Assembly (NCBI GenBank): GCA_021802545.1
Contig: JAJZRS010000006.1
Span: 73,308-137,307 of the forward strand
DNA length: 64,000 nucleotides
Origin: Pseudomonadota bacterium
GTDB lineage: Bacteria; Pseudomonadota; Gammaproteobacteria; Burkholderiales; JABEVD01
Direction of reading: 5' to 3'
Shown here: in pieces, positions 1-8,684 of the stretch
Layout of the letters: each line of letters starts with the position of its first letter
How positions within the stretch are numbered: the stretch's first letter is position 1
Notes under the pieces: generated by a model
Databases searched by the model: none
Told to the model about the DNA's origin: nothing
What the model saw: the letters and a program-made list of their open reading frames with translations, nothing else
Position numbers and translations under genes: made by a program

Positions 1-703
1 GACCCAGGTCGACGACCTGATGTCCGAAGTGAAAAAATGCGTCGAAAAGGGAGAGCGTGTGCTGGTGACGACCCTCACCAAGCGCATGGCCGAGGATCTG
101 ACGGACTATTTCTCGGAGCACGGCATCAAGGTCAGGTATCTCCATTCGGACATCGGAACGGTCGAGCGGGTCGAGATCATCAGGGATCTGAGGCTGGGCG
201 TCTTCGACGTGCTCGTCGGCATCAACCTGTTGAGGGAAGGATTGGACATTCCGGAAGTGTCCCTGGTCGCGATACTGGATGCGGACAAGGAAGGCTTCCT
301 GAGGTCGGAGCGATCCCTCATCCAGACCGTGGGGCGCGCGGCGCGCCATGCCGGAGGAAGGGCGATACTCTATGCGGACGAGATCACGGGCTCCATGCAG
401 CGCGCGATGAGCGAGACGGATCGACGCCGCAGTAAGCAGATCGCCTACAACGAAGCTCACGGCATCATTCCGGTCGGGGTCTCGAAAGGCATCCGGGACA
501 TGATAGACGGGGTTTACGAGGAAAAGAAGGAGCAGGATTCATCTAAATACCTGTCCATGTCCGAGGCCGAAATTTCGAAGGAGATCAAGCGGCTGGAAAA
601 GGAAATGATGATTGCCGCGAAGAACCTGGAATTCGAGAAAGCGGCCAAATTCAGGGACGAGCTCCATGCGCTGCAGGAATCCGTCTTCATGTCCAAGGAA
701 TGA
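1..703 (+). CDS. uvrB: UvrABC system protein B, C-terminal part (partial at left edge)
   Basis: Nucleotide excision repair helicase subunit, which verifies damage handed over by UvrA and recruits UvrC. The frame is open from base 2, so the start lies outside the window and 233 residues remain. Visible are the second RecA-like domain with helicase motif V ([19 protein letters not shown], residues about 84-102 of the fragment), motif VI (QTVGRAAR) and the closing UVR domain (about the last 40 residues, [15 protein letters not shown]), which pairs with UvrC. The family is about 670 residues long, so roughly the last third is present. Nothing is broken. Identification is firm. Confidence 0.97.
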   Translation, partial: TQVDDLMSEVKKCVEKGERVLVTTLTKRMAEDLTDYFSEHGIKVRYLHSDIGTVERVEIIRDLRLGVFDVLVGINLLREGLDIPEVSLVAILDADKEGFLRSERSLIQTVGRAARHAGGRAILYADEITGSMQRAMSETDRRRSKQIAYNEAHGIIPVGVSKGIRDMIDGVYEEKKEQDSSKYLSMSEAEISKEIKRLEKEMMIAAKNLEFEKAAKFRDELHALQESVFMSKE

Positions 704-743
704 CGCTAAGGGAAGCTTAAAATTTGGCGCCTATAGTTCCCGT

Positions 744-1715
744 ATGCGCGCCTTCCTGATTCTCGCCCTGTTTTTCTCGATTCCGGCATTTTCCGGGCAG
801 TACGATGCCATAGACGCGCACGCGCTATCCGCATCCGCCATGGAAGAGCGCTCGATCTCAAGCCTGGCGGATTACCTGGCCGCACCTGCTAAGGACGACG
901 AGGAGAAGGCGAGGGCGATCTACCGCTGGATGACCGACAGGATAGACTACGACGTCGACGCTTTTATCAAACAGGGAAGCGCCAGCCCCGGCGCTGCGCT
1001 CTTTTCCAGGAAAGGGCTCTGTTCCGGGTACGCAGGGCTTTTCGAAGCCCTGGCGAGAGCAGCCGGGCTGGAAGTCGTCACCGTGAAGGGGCAAGCCAAG
1101 GGATACGGCTTTTCCGCGGGCGGACCCATGCTGGCGCACGAATGGAATGCAGTCAGGATAAATGGATCGTGGCGTCTGGTCGATTCGACATGGGGCGCAG
1201 GCTACGTGCAGGACGGGCGCTTCGTCAGGAGTTTTTCCGAGCGCTATTTCCTGGCTTCTCCAGATGAACTGGCCTTCTCCCATTACCCGGACTCGTCTTC
1301 GTGGCAGCTCCAGATGCGCAAGCTGACGCTCCATGAATTCGAACGCCTTCCGCTTCCAGGACCTGCCTTCTTCAATCTCGGCATCACTGGAGAGGACGCA
1401 TGGCGAGCCGTCTCAAGAGACGATTTCGGAGGAGAATTCGTGCATACCTTCGACACGCCTTACCATCTCGTGTACGTGAAGGATGCGCCGCTCGCCTATC
1501 GCCTCCATCCAGGAAGAACGCTGCACTGGATGCTCGAGAGCGCATCGTTCGAAAAGATGGCGGTTTCCTACGGAAAGCGCTGGATCGACATGGACGTTAA
1601 ACCGGGCGCGTTCGAGAAAAGCCTCGCGGCAGGCGAATCCGGCGACATCACGGTTTTCGGGAAGCTGCCCGGCGAGAGAAGCTACCGCGCAGTGCTTGCC
1701 TACCGCGTTCAGTGA
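744..1715 (+). CDS. Secreted transglutaminase-like domain protein
   Basis: A 323-residue protein with an N-terminal hydrophobic signal (MRAFLILALFFSIPAFSGQ) and a transglutaminase/CYK3-like core. The catalytic triad can be read: Cys93 in KGLCSGYA, His132 in AHEWNAV and Asp147 in LVDSTW. This fold includes peptidases, peptide N-glycanases and cross-linking enzymes; the substrate cannot be told here. The C-terminal ~170 residues look like a separate beta-rich domain similar to that of other bacterial KGLCxGYA proteins. An upstream in-frame start at 612 would lie inside uvrB and lacks the signal peptide start, so ATG 744 is preferred. Gene context gives no function. Confidence 0.8.
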   Translation: MRAFLILALFFSIPAFSGQYDAIDAHALSASAMEERSISSLADYLAAPAKDDEEKARAIYRWMTDRIDYDVDAFIKQGSASPGAALFSRKGLCSGYAGLFEALARAAGLEVVTVKGQAKGYGFSAGGPMLAHEWNAVRINGSWRLVDSTWGAGYVQDGRFVRSFSERYFLASPDELAFSHYPDSSSWQLQMRKLTLHEFERLPLPGPAFFNLGITGEDAWRAVSRDDFGGEFVHTFDTPYHLVYVKDAPLAYRLHPGRTLHWMLESASFEKMAVSYGKRWIDMDVKPGAFEKSLAAGESGDITVFGKLPGERSYRAVLAYRVQ

Positions 1716-1725
1716 AGAGTCTGTC

Positions 1726-1734
1726 TGATATAAT
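1726..1734 (+). promoter_or_regulatory. Extended -10 promoter for the phosphatase gene
   Basis: TGATATAAT is a perfect extended -10 element ending 20 bases before ATG 1755; no clear -35 is needed or seen. Transcription would begin near 1741. It overlaps only the intergenic gap after the transglutaminase gene. Confidence 0.6.
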
Positions 1735-1754
1735 TCAGATCCGATATTAACGCC

Positions 1755-2240
1755 ATGAAGCAAATGAAAAAAACAAGCATCCTGTTCGTCTGCATGGGCA
1801 ACATCTGCCGCTCTCCCACGGCCGAAGCGGTTTTCAGGCGCAAGGTCGAGGAGGCGGGCGTCTCCGCGCAATTCCATATCGATTCGGCAGGCACGCACGG
1901 CTATCACATCGGCAATCATCCGGACGAGCGTTCGATGCGCGCTGCAATGAGCCGGGGCTACGACATGAGTTCATTGCGGGCAAGGCAGGTCGACAGGGAG
2001 GATTTCCTGAAGTTCGACCATATCCTGGCGATGGACAGGGACAATCTTTCGATATTGAAGCGCATCGCAGGCCCCGAACTCGAAGCCAAGGCGATGCTCT
2101 TCATGGAATATTCAAGCGAATTTCCCGACAAGGAAGTGCCCGACCCCTATTACGGTGGGCAGCACGGATTCGAGATCGTGCTCGACCGGATCGAGAGCGC
2201 GTCAAGCGGACTGCTCAGGGCCATCCTGGCAGCCCGCTGA
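1755..2240 (+). CDS. Low-molecular-weight protein-tyrosine phosphatase
   Basis: A 161-residue cytosolic phosphatase. The P-loop CX5R(S/T) is intact at residues 13-20 (CMGNICRS), giving nucleophile Cys13 and Arg19, and the general acid is Asp130 in DPYYGG. Length is normal for the family. Start could be ATG 1755 or 1764 (MKKTS); both sit downstream of the extended -10 at 1726-1734. The neighbours do not include a tyrosine kinase or exopolysaccharide genes, so the physiological substrate is open. It converges on rne with only three bases between the stop codons. Confidence 0.93.
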   Translation: MKQMKKTSILFVCMGNICRSPTAEAVFRRKVEEAGVSAQFHIDSAGTHGYHIGNHPDERSMRAAMSRGYDMSSLRARQVDREDFLKFDHILAMDRDNLSILKRIAGPELEAKAMLFMEYSSEFPDKEVPDPYYGGQHGFEIVLDRIESASSGLLRAILAAR

Positions 2241-2243
2241 AGC

Positions 2244-4580
2244 TCATTCTGCGCGCTTCGTCTCCACCTGCATCAAGGGCTCCTGAGCCTCGATGGGCGT
2301 GATGTTGCGGGTCCTGCGCCGCCTCGGCTGAGTCCTCGCCTTTTCGAAATCGGCTTCGGCTGAAGTCTTTTCGACCTTCTCAGGATTCGTTTCGACCTGC
2401 TGCAGGAGCGGTTCTTCAGCGGCAGCCTTCCTTGAAGCCTTGGGCTTGGCTGCCTTGGGCTTCGCGACTTCGACGGCTTCCACTGCCTGAGGCTTCGCGT
2501 ACTCGATGGTCGCCTCGATGCTGGCCGGAGCTTTCGCCCGTTTTTCCTGGGCCCTGGGCTTGGCATATTCGATGGTCGCCTCGATCGCCTGAGGTTTGGC
2601 GTATTCGATGGTCGCTTCGATCGGCAGGACGGCCTTCGCTTCCTGGCGCTCTCCCCTGGACCTGTCGCGTCTGCCGCGACGGCGCTTGCCCCTTCCTTCT
2701 CCTTCGCGCTTCTCCTCGATCGGCTTTTCGACGGGTTCCGCTGCAAGGACAGGCTTTTCCTGCTTCTCGGGCTTCTCGCGTTCGGGACGCTGCTTCTGCT
2801 GGGCAGGTCGCTGCTGCTGCGGCTTCTGCTGGGCCTGGCGCTGGGGTTTTTCCCTGACAGGAGCTGCGGGCTTGGGCTGGACTTTCGGCGCAGGCGCTTC
2901 TTCCGTCTTGAACCAGGAGAACATCTTTTCGAAGAAGGTTGGCTTCTTCTCCTCGACCTTCACCGTCACCGGCGCGGGCTGATCGGGGGTGATTCCCTTC
3001 ACGGCGGCTTCCTGCCTGGGTTTTGCTTCCTTCGCAGGCTCGCCCACGACTTCTTCAAGCGGCTTTTCGACGAGCTGGTAGCTTGCAGCGGATTCCGACG
3101 ATCCGATTTCGTCGTGGCGGATGCGGGTGATCGTGTAGTTGGGGGTCTCGATATGCATGTTCGGGATCAATACGACGCCCACCCTGAGCCTCGATTCGAT
3201 CGCATGGATGTCGGCCCTTTTCTCGTTGAGCAGGAAGGTCGCGACGTCCACGGGAACCTGGGCGCGCACCAGCGCGCTGTTGTCCTTCATCGCCTCTTCC
3301 TGGATGATCCTCAGGATGTGCAGGGCGGAGGACTCGATTCCCCTGATATGGCCTGTGCCGTGGCAGCGCGGGCAGGGCATGTGGCTCGATTCGCCGAGAG
3401 AAGGCTGAAGCCGCTGGCGGGACAACTCGAGCAGCCCGAAGCGGGAGATCTTGCCAGTCTGGACGCGCGCGCGATCGTGCCTCAACGCGTCCCTCAGCCT
3501 GTTTTCGACTTCCCGCTGGTTTTTCCCGCTTTCCATGTCGATGAAGTCGATCACGATGAGGCCGCCCAGGTCGCGCAATCTCAGCTGCCTGGCGATCTCG
3601 TCTGCGGCTTCGAGGTTGGTGTTGAAGGCGGTATGCTCGATGTCCGCGCCTTTCGTTGCTCTCGCCGAATTGACGTCGATCGAGACGAGCGCCTCGGTAT
3701 GGTCGATCACGATCGCGCCCCCGGAAGGCAGGGAGACGGTGCGCGAATAGGCGGTTTCGATCTGATGCTCGATCTGGAAGCGCGAGAAGAGGGGAATGTC
3801 GTCGCTGTAATACTTGACGCGGTTGACATTGGCGGGCATCACGTGACTCATGAACTGCTTGGCCTGCTGGTAGATGTCTTCCGTGTCGATCAGGATCTCG
3901 CCGATGTCCTGGTTGAAATAGTCACGGATGGCGCGGATGACCAGGCTGCTTTCCTGGTAGATCAGGAAGGCGCCGCTCTGCAGCTTCGATGCGTTTTCGA
4001 TCGCGGTCCACAGCTGCATCAGGTAGTTGAGGTCCCATTGCAGCTCTTCGAGGGATCGTCCGATCCCCGCAGTCCTGGCGATGATGCTCATGCCGTGAGG
4101 CGTGTCGAGCTGCGCCATGATGTCGCGCAGTTCGTTGCGGTCTTCGCCTTCGATCCTTCTGGAGACGCCGCCCCCCCTGGGGTTGTTCGGCATCAGGACG
4201 AGATAGCGCCCCGCCAGGCTGATGTAGGTGGTGAGCGCAGCGCCTTTCGTGCCGCGCTCGTCCTTGTCGACCTGGACGATGACTTCCTGCTTTTCCTTCA
4301 GGACATCCTGGATCCTGGCCCGCCCGGCGTCCGAACTCTCGCCCTGGAAATAGCTTTTCGAAATTTCCTTGAAGGGGAGAAAGCCGTGCCGCTCCCCGCC
4401 GTAATCGACGAAAGCGGCTTCCAGACTGGGCTCTATCCTGGTGATGACGCCCTTGTAAATATTGCTTTTTCTTTGTTCCTTTCCTGATGATTCTATGTCC
4501 AGGTCGATCAGTTTCTGACCATCCACTATCGCGACCCGGAGTTCTTCGGCCTGGGTCGCATTGAACAACATGCGTTTCAT
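2244..4580 (-). CDS. rne: Ribonuclease E
   Basis: Essential endoribonuclease for mRNA decay and rRNA/tRNA maturation, and scaffold of the degradosome. The 778-residue protein shows the S1 domain near residues 35-120, the DNase I-like catalytic region with metal-binding aspartates in [11 protein letters not shown] and [10 protein letters not shown], and the zinc-link CPRCHGTG (Cys403, Cys406) that holds the dimer of dimers. After about residue 510 comes a low-complexity arm rich in Pro, Lys, Arg, Glu and Gln, with an Arg-rich RNA-binding stretch ([13 protein letters not shown]) and a repeated [10 protein letters not shown] motif. It ends RAE. It is divergent from rluC, as in many proteobacteria, with a long leader that could carry autoregulation. 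Confidence 0.96.
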   Translation of the reverse strand: MKRMLFNATQAEELRVAIVDGQKLIDLDIESSGKEQRKSNIYKGVITRIEPSLEAAFVDYGGERHGFLPFKEISKSYFQGESSDAGRARIQDVLKEKQEVIVQVDKDERGTKGAALTTYISLAGRYLVLMPNNPRGGGVSRRIEGEDRNELRDIMAQLDTPHGMSIIARTAGIGRSLEELQWDLNYLMQLWTAIENASKLQSGAFLIYQESSLVIRAIRDYFNQDIGEILIDTEDIYQQAKQFMSHVMPANVNRVKYYSDDIPLFSRFQIEHQIETAYSRTVSLPSGGAIVIDHTEALVSIDVNSARATKGADIEHTAFNTNLEAADEIARQLRLRDLGGLIVIDFIDMESGKNQREVENRLRDALRHDRARVQTGKISRFGLLELSRQRLQPSLGESSHMPCPRCHGTGHIRGIESSALHILRIIQEEAMKDNSALVRAQVPVDVATFLLNEKRADIHAIESRLRVGVVLIPNMHIETPNYTITRIRHDEIGSSESAASYQLVEKPLEEVVGEPAKEAKPRQEAAVKGITPDQPAPVTVKVEEKKPTFFEKMFSWFKTEEAPAPKVQPKPAAPVREKPQRQAQQKPQQQRPAQQKQRPEREKPEKQEKPVLAAEPVEKPIEEKREGEGRGKRRRGRRDRSRGERQEAKAVLPIEATIEYAKPQAIEATIEYAKPRAQEKRAKAPASIEATIEYAKPQAVEAVEVAKPKAAKPKASRKAAAEEPLLQQVETNPEKVEKTSAEADFEKARTQPRRRRTRNITPIEAQEPLMQVETKRAE
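2498..2626 (-). repeat. Three in-frame repeats in the RNase E C-terminal arm
   Basis: Within rne, the decapeptide [10 protein letters not shown] is encoded three times, followed by QA, RA and QA. Two copies are directly adjacent (DNA unit of 36 bases around 2562-2626) and the third lies beyond a Lys/Ala-rich spacer. The encoded motif is short, acidic-aromatic and evenly spaced, as expected for a protein-docking microdomain in the disordered degradosome scaffold, although no partner can be named. Confidence 0.75.
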
Positions 4581-4858
4581 TATTTATTTTCTCCCGCGCT
4601 CATGACACGGGGTTCTGCGCAACTTCCTGCGCTGTTAGACATCAGACTTCTATACGGAATTCATGATTCAGAGTCAGAGTTGCAATGCCCTTTTTAGGGA
4701 AGGGGGTGACGTGCCTTGAGCGCGCAAATCAATTATTATCGCTACTTTGCCTGGTGAGCGAACTTAACCATGGTTACAACAAATTCGGGGACGCTTCGTT
4801 CGGAGCGCTCTTCCGGAATGCGTACGCAAATCCTGAAAGATAGTCAAGTATAAGCAAA
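4581..4858. other. Divergent rne/rluC intergenic region
   Basis: A 278-base gap holding the rne leader (minus strand) and rluC upstream sequence. The rne ribosome site GGGAGAAAAT lies just before its ATG. On the minus strand GATAAT (near 4734-4739) is a possible -10, which would give an rne leader of about 150 bases; CCCTTTTTAGGG near 4688-4699 can form a small hairpin in that leader. RNase E is known to control its own mRNA through a leader hairpin in E. coli; whether this leader does so is not shown. No gene is visible here. Confidence 0.4.
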
Positions 4859-5785
4859 ATGAGTGATGCATGCAAAGAATCTGTCACAAGACAGGTCGTG
4901 ACGGAAGCCGATGCAGGGCAGCGCATCGACAACTATCTCTTTTCCCATCTGAAAGGGGTGCCGAAAAGTCATGTCTACCGCATCCTGAGGAGCGGCGAGG
5001 TCAGGGTCAACAGCAAGCGGGTCGACGCCGCCTACAGGCTGGTCACAGGCGACATTTTGCGCCTGCCTCCAGTCAGGGTCGCCCAGAAGAAGGAGGAGAG
5101 GAGGCTGCCCGAATTCGACATGCCCATCCTTTTCGAGGACGACTGCCTGATCGCGATCGACAAGCCCGAGGGCGTGGCCGTGCACGGCGGGAGCGGCGTG
5201 AGCTTCGGGGTGATCGAGCAATTGCGCGCGAGCCGCAAGGATGCGAAGTTCCTCGAACTCGTGCACAGGCTGGACCGAGATACTTCAGGCGTGCTCCTGA
5301 TCGCGAAGAAACGCTCCGCCCTGGTCGAATTGCACCGCCAGATCAGGGAAGGCGGGATCGAAAAATTTTATTTTGCCGTCGTGGCCGGCAAATGGCAAAA
5401 TCGCAGGCAGGACGTGAAGCTGCCGCTTCACAAGTACCTCACCGAGTCGGGCGAGAGGCGGGTCAGCGTGAATCCTGAAGGGCTGCCTTCCAGGACGGTC
5501 TTTTCCCTGATGGAGCAGGGTGACAAAGCGAGCCTGCTGGAGGCCGACCTCAAGACCGGCAGGACCCATCAAATCAGGGTGCACCTGGCACATCTCGGTT
5601 TTCCCATTTTGGGCGACACGAAATACGGCATGGATGCGCTGAACCGGGAAATTTCCAGGGCAGGCTATAAAAGAATGTATCTTCATGCTGCAAGAATAAA
5701 ATTCAAACATCCGGAAGGCAGGGAGATTGCGATCGAATCCAGGCTTCCGGACACCTTCTATAAATTAATGGAATACATGAAGTAG
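4859..5785 (+). CDS. rluC: 23S rRNA pseudouridine synthase RluC
   Basis: Isomerises specific uridines of 23S rRNA (positions 955, 2504 and 2580 in E. coli) to pseudouridine. The 308-residue protein has an N-terminal S4 RNA-binding domain (about residues 15-75, KSHVYRILRSGEVRVN) followed by the RsuA/RluA catalytic domain. The signature HRLDRDTSG contains catalytic Asp139, and GRTHQIRVHLAHLG is also intact. The divergent position next to rne matches the E. coli arrangement and favours RluC over RluD. Its stop is followed directly by the ATG of the HAD gene, so the two are probably co-transcribed. Confidence 0.93.
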   Translation: MSDACKESVTRQVVTEADAGQRIDNYLFSHLKGVPKSHVYRILRSGEVRVNSKRVDAAYRLVTGDILRLPPVRVAQKKEERRLPEFDMPILFEDDCLIAIDKPEGVAVHGGSGVSFGVIEQLRASRKDAKFLELVHRLDRDTSGVLLIAKKRSALVELHRQIREGGIEKFYFAVVAGKWQNRRQDVKLPLHKYLTESGERRVSVNPEGLPSRTVFSLMEQGDKASLLEADLKTGRTHQIRVHLAHLGFPILGDTKYGMDALNREISRAGYKRMYLHAARIKFKHPEGREIAIESRLPDTFYKLMEYMK

Positions 5786-6454
5786 ATGGAACAATATTAT
5801 GATTTAATAGTGTTTGATTGGGACGGCACGCTCATGGATTCGGCCTGCGCCATCGTCGATTCGATACAGGCGGCGAGCATCGATGCGGGTTTTCCTGCGC
5901 CTACTCCTGATGATGCCAGGCACATCATCGGGCTCGGACTGATGGAGGCGATGTCGCATCTTTTTCCGGATGCGGGGCGCGAGGATTGCGCAAGGCTCGC
6001 GGACTTCTATCGCCACCATTATCTGAAGGCGGTTGACGAAGGCATCCATCTTTTCGAAGGCGCTCAAGAGACAGTCGAATACCTCAAGGCATCCGGCTAC
6101 CTGCTCGCTGTCGCCACGGGAAAGAGCAGGCGCGGGCTCGATTCGGCCTTCGAATCGTCAGGCATCGGCCATTTTTTCAATGCGAGCCGCTGCGCCGACG
6201 AATCGTTTTCCAAGCCCCATCCCGCCATGCTGCTTGAATTGATGGAAAGGCTGGGCGCTGATCCCGAAAGAACCCTGATGATAGGCGACACCACGCACGA
6301 TTTGCTGATGGCGGCCAATGCAGGCGTCGATTCCCTTGCATTGTGCCATGGTGCCCATACGCGTAGCGTATTGGCGGAACTGGAGCCGCTTGCCTGCCTG
6401 AACGATTTTTCCGAATTGCGGTCCTGGTTTGAAAGGAGGGAAGCCCATGTCTGA
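5786..6454 (+). CDS. HAD family hydrolase, phosphoglycolate phosphatase-like
   Basis: A 222-residue HAD subfamily IA phosphatase. Motif I is FDWDGTLMD (nucleophile Asp11, general acid Asp13), the helical cap follows at about residues 20-90, motif II/III residues lie around VATGKSRRG and FSKPHP, and motif IV is MIGDTTHD. Phosphoglycolate phosphatases and many promiscuous sugar-phosphate phosphatases share this architecture, so the exact substrate is not settled. It starts one base after the rluC stop and its end overlaps the start of the peptidase gene by eight bases, which supports a three-gene operon. Confidence 0.87.
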   Translation: MEQYYDLIVFDWDGTLMDSACAIVDSIQAASIDAGFPAPTPDDARHIIGLGLMEAMSHLFPDAGREDCARLADFYRHHYLKAVDEGIHLFEGAQETVEYLKASGYLLAVATGKSRRGLDSAFESSGIGHFFNASRCADESFSKPHPAMLLELMERLGADPERTLMIGDTTHDLLMAANAGVDSLALCHGAHTRSVLAELEPLACLNDFSELRSWFERREAHV

Positions 6455-7370
6455 AAACTGGGAAAGAGAAACGCTCGAAAAACTGGCCTTTTCCGTTCTC
6501 CAGGAGCAAAGGAGGGCGAGGCACTGGGGCATCTTCTTCAAGCTGCTGGCCTTCATCTTCCTGTTCGCTCTGCTTTATCTCGCCTATCGGGGAAACAGCG
6601 AGATCAGCCCCAAATTTTCCGGAAAGCATACCGCGCTGGTCGAACTCAACGGGCCGATCGCAGCCAATACGCCTGCAAGCGCCGAGGAGATCAACGATAG
6701 CCTGGACGATGCGTTCAAGGACAAGGACACGAAAGGGGTGATCCTGCAGATCGACAGCCCCGGCGGAAGCCCGGTGCAGGCGGGCCAGATCAACGACGAG
6801 ATCACCCGGCTCAGGAAGCGCTATCCGAATATTCCCATCTATGCCGTGGTCGGCGACATGTGCGCCTCCGGCGCCTATTACATCGCGGTTGCAACCGACA
6901 AGATATTCGTCGACAAGGCGAGCGTCGTCGGCTCGATCGGCGTGCTGATGGACGGATTCGGGTTCACCGGGACCATGCAGAAGCTGGGCGTGGAGAGGAG
7001 GCTCCTGACTGCAGGCGCGAACAAGGGGTTCCTCGATCCCTTTTCTCCGATGAGCGACAAGCAGAAGGCTTATGCGCTCGACATGCTTGAGGACATCCAC
7101 AAGCAGTTCATTCATGCGGTCAAGGCGGGCCGTGGAAGCCGCCTGAAGGAGACGCCGGACATGTACAGCGGGCTCGTCTGGACGGGCGAAAAGAGCATCG
7201 CCATGGGACTGGCCGATGCGTACGGCACGACCGATTCTGTCGCAAGGCAGGTGATCGGGGCCGAGCAGATCGTCGACTACACGCCTAAGGAAAACATCGC
7301 GCTGCGCTTCGCCAAGAAGTTCGGCGTCAGCATGGCCGGCACCTTGATGCAGGCGATGGACCTGCGCTAG
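6447..7370 (+). CDS. sppA: S49 family peptidase (SppA type, half-length)
   Basis: Membrane-anchored serine peptidase that degrades cleaved signal peptides or membrane proteins. The 307-residue protein has one N-terminal transmembrane segment (about residues 30-50, LLAFIFLFALLYLAY) and a single S49 domain. The nucleophile is Ser141 in CASGAYYIA; the general-base lysine should lie in the following 50-60 residues, as in Bacillus SppA. Many enteric SppA proteins are twice this length. ATG 6447 is chosen because AAAGGAGGG sits six bases upstream; an upstream in-frame codon at 6429 would lie deeper in the HAD gene. Confidence 0.88.
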   Translation: MSENWERETLEKLAFSVLQEQRRARHWGIFFKLLAFIFLFALLYLAYRGNSEISPKFSGKHTALVELNGPIAANTPASAEEINDSLDDAFKDKDTKGVILQIDSPGGSPVQAGQINDEITRLRKRYPNIPIYAVVGDMCASGAYYIAVATDKIFVDKASVVGSIGVLMDGFGFTGTMQKLGVERRLLTAGANKGFLDPFSPMSDKQKAYALDMLEDIHKQFIHAVKAGRGSRLKETPDMYSGLVWTGEKSIAMGLADAYGTTDSVARQVIGAEQIVDYTPKENIALRFAKKFGVSMAGTLMQAMDLR

Positions 7371-8065
7371 CCCTTGATCAGGAACACGGAAGGGCGCTTG
7401 CCCAGCTCGGTCCCTTTCCAGCTTCTGACCGGTTTCGTCATGATCGATTCCGTATCGAGCGAGAGATCGGTCGCGATTGAGAGCTGGGTGTCACCCCTGC
7501 AGTTTTCGACCAGCGCGTCCAGGAGGCGCTTGTTCCGGTAAGGCGTCTCGATGAAAATCTGGGTCTCATCCCGTTCTCTGGATGCCTTCTCGATTGCCCT
7601 GATCTTCTTGTCCAGGTCTTCCTTCTCGACCGGAAGATAGCCGTGGAAACAAAAGCGCTGGCCGCCAAGCCCTGAAGCCATCAGGGAGAGCAGGATGGAA
7701 GAGGGACCGACGAGCGGCGCGACCCTGATGCCCTTCCTGTGCGCGAGAAAAACGAGATCGGAGCCGGGGTCGGCGACCGCAGGGCAGCCCGCTTCGGATA
7801 TCAGCCCGACATCCCGTCCGGCCAGGAGCGGGGCAAGCAGCGCTTCGATTTCCATCTTGGAGGTATGCTCGTCGAGGACGTGGAATTCGATTTGCTGCAA
7901 GGGGGTTTTCGTTTTGCAGCGCTTGAGAAAATGCCTTGCGGATTTCGGATGCTCGACGACGAAGCAGGAAAGGTCGGCAATGCGCATCAGCACGTCCCGA
8001 GGCAGGATGCCTTCCAGAGGGCCTTCACCGAGCGGGGAAGGGACAAGGTAGAGTGTTCCGGTCAT
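7367..8065 (-). CDS. SAM-dependent methyltransferase of the tetrapyrrole-methylase fold (RsmI-related)
   Basis: A 232-residue protein starting MTGTLYLVPSPLGEG. The family shares the fold of RsmI, which 2'-O-methylates C1402 of 16S rRNA, and the motifs LISEAGCPAVADPGS and PLVGPSSILLSLMASGL are of that type. It is shorter than RsmI and belongs to the group commonly found beside S49 peptidase genes in betaproteobacteria; its substrate is not known to me. An upstream in-frame ATG at 8161 would overlap the divergent hibernation-factor gene and add unconserved residues, so 8065 is used. Its stop overlaps that of the peptidase by four bases. Confidence 0.83.
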   Translation of the reverse strand: MTGTLYLVPSPLGEGPLEGILPRDVLMRIADLSCFVVEHPKSARHFLKRCKTKTPLQQIEFHVLDEHTSKMEIEALLAPLLAGRDVGLISEAGCPAVADPGSDLVFLAHRKGIRVAPLVGPSSILLSLMASGLGGQRFCFHGYLPVEKEDLDKKIRAIEKASRERDETQIFIETPYRNKRLLDALVENCRGDTQLSIATDLSLDTESIMTKPVRSWKGTELGKRPSVFLIKG

Positions 8066-8120
8066 GAGCGCTGAAGATAGAGCAAATGGTCGATGCTTGC
8101 AAGCTTGAATTCGCCGAGAT

Positions 8121-8154
8121 TTTCCCCTAGAAATGAATTGAAGGGGAAAGGAGT
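8121..8154 (+). promoter_or_regulatory. Leader hairpin touching the ribosome site of the HPF-CSD gene
   Basis: TTTCCCCT (8121-8128) and AGGGGAAA (8142-8149) form a perfect 8-bp stem with a 13-base loop. The right arm runs into the Shine-Dalgarno AAAGGAG (8147-8153) of the gene starting at 8160, so folding would hide part of it. Translation could therefore depend on stem melting; this is inference from the sequence only. Confidence 0.45.
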
Positions 8155-8159
8155 CCATC

Positions 8160-8684
8160 ATGCAAAGACCACTTCAAATCACGACAAGGGATATACCGGA
8201 ATCAGCCGCTGTAGATGCCCATATCCGCGAAAAGGTCGATAAGCTCGGGCAATTCTATCCGCATATCGTCGGGTGCCATGTCGTCGTCGAAATGCCTCAC
8301 AAGCACAGCCACAGGGGAAAGCTTTTCAATGTCAGGATCGAAATCAAGGTGCCGGGGAGTGAAATCGTCGTCAACCGTGAGCTCGACGAAGACATCTATG
8401 TCGTCCTGAGAGACGCTTTCGATGCGGCGAAAAGGGCGCTCGACGACTACGGCAGGAAGCAGAGGGGAGACGTCAAGTTCCACGAGCCGGTCACGCACGG
8501 CACTGTTGCGAAGCTGTTCGAAGAAGGATACGGCTTCATAGAAACGGCCGAAGGGGAACTCTATTTCAGCCGCGACAATGTCGTCAACAATGGATTCGGC
8601 AAGCTCGAGGTCGGGGATGAGGTGCACTTCATCGTCGAGCCCGCGGGAGAAGGATTGCAGGCGAAGCGCGTGAGCAGGCGCTGA
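8160..8684 (+). CDS. Ribosome hibernation factor (HPF/RaiA) fused to a cold-shock domain
   Basis: A 174-residue two-domain protein. Residues about 1-100 form the HPF/RaiA (sigma-54 modulation protein) domain, with the beta-alpha-beta-beta-beta-alpha pattern and the acidic-basic helix DEDIYVVLRDAFDAAKRAL; this domain blocks tRNA and mRNA sites on idle 70S ribosomes. Residues about 112-172 form an S1-like cold-shock domain, starting HGTVAKLFEEGYGFIET with the GYGFI RNA-binding strand. The fusion would combine ribosome silencing with single-stranded RNA binding. The start is set by AAAGGAG seven bases upstream. The next gene starts directly after the stop, suggesting an operon. Confidence 0.88.
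   Translation: MQRPLQITTRDIPESAAVDAHIREKVDKLGQFYPHIVGCHVVVEMPHKHSHRGKLFNVRIEIKVPGSEIVVNRELDEDIYVVLRDAFDAAKRALDDYGRKQRGDVKFHEPVTHGTVAKLFEEGYGFIETAEGELYFSRDNVVNNGFGKLEVGDEVHFIVEPAGEGLQAKRVSRR

Noticed and set aside
3114-4487. 457-codon plus-strand frame opposite rne
   Set aside because: Antisense to the conserved catalytic half of RNase E, with no initiation signal or homology.
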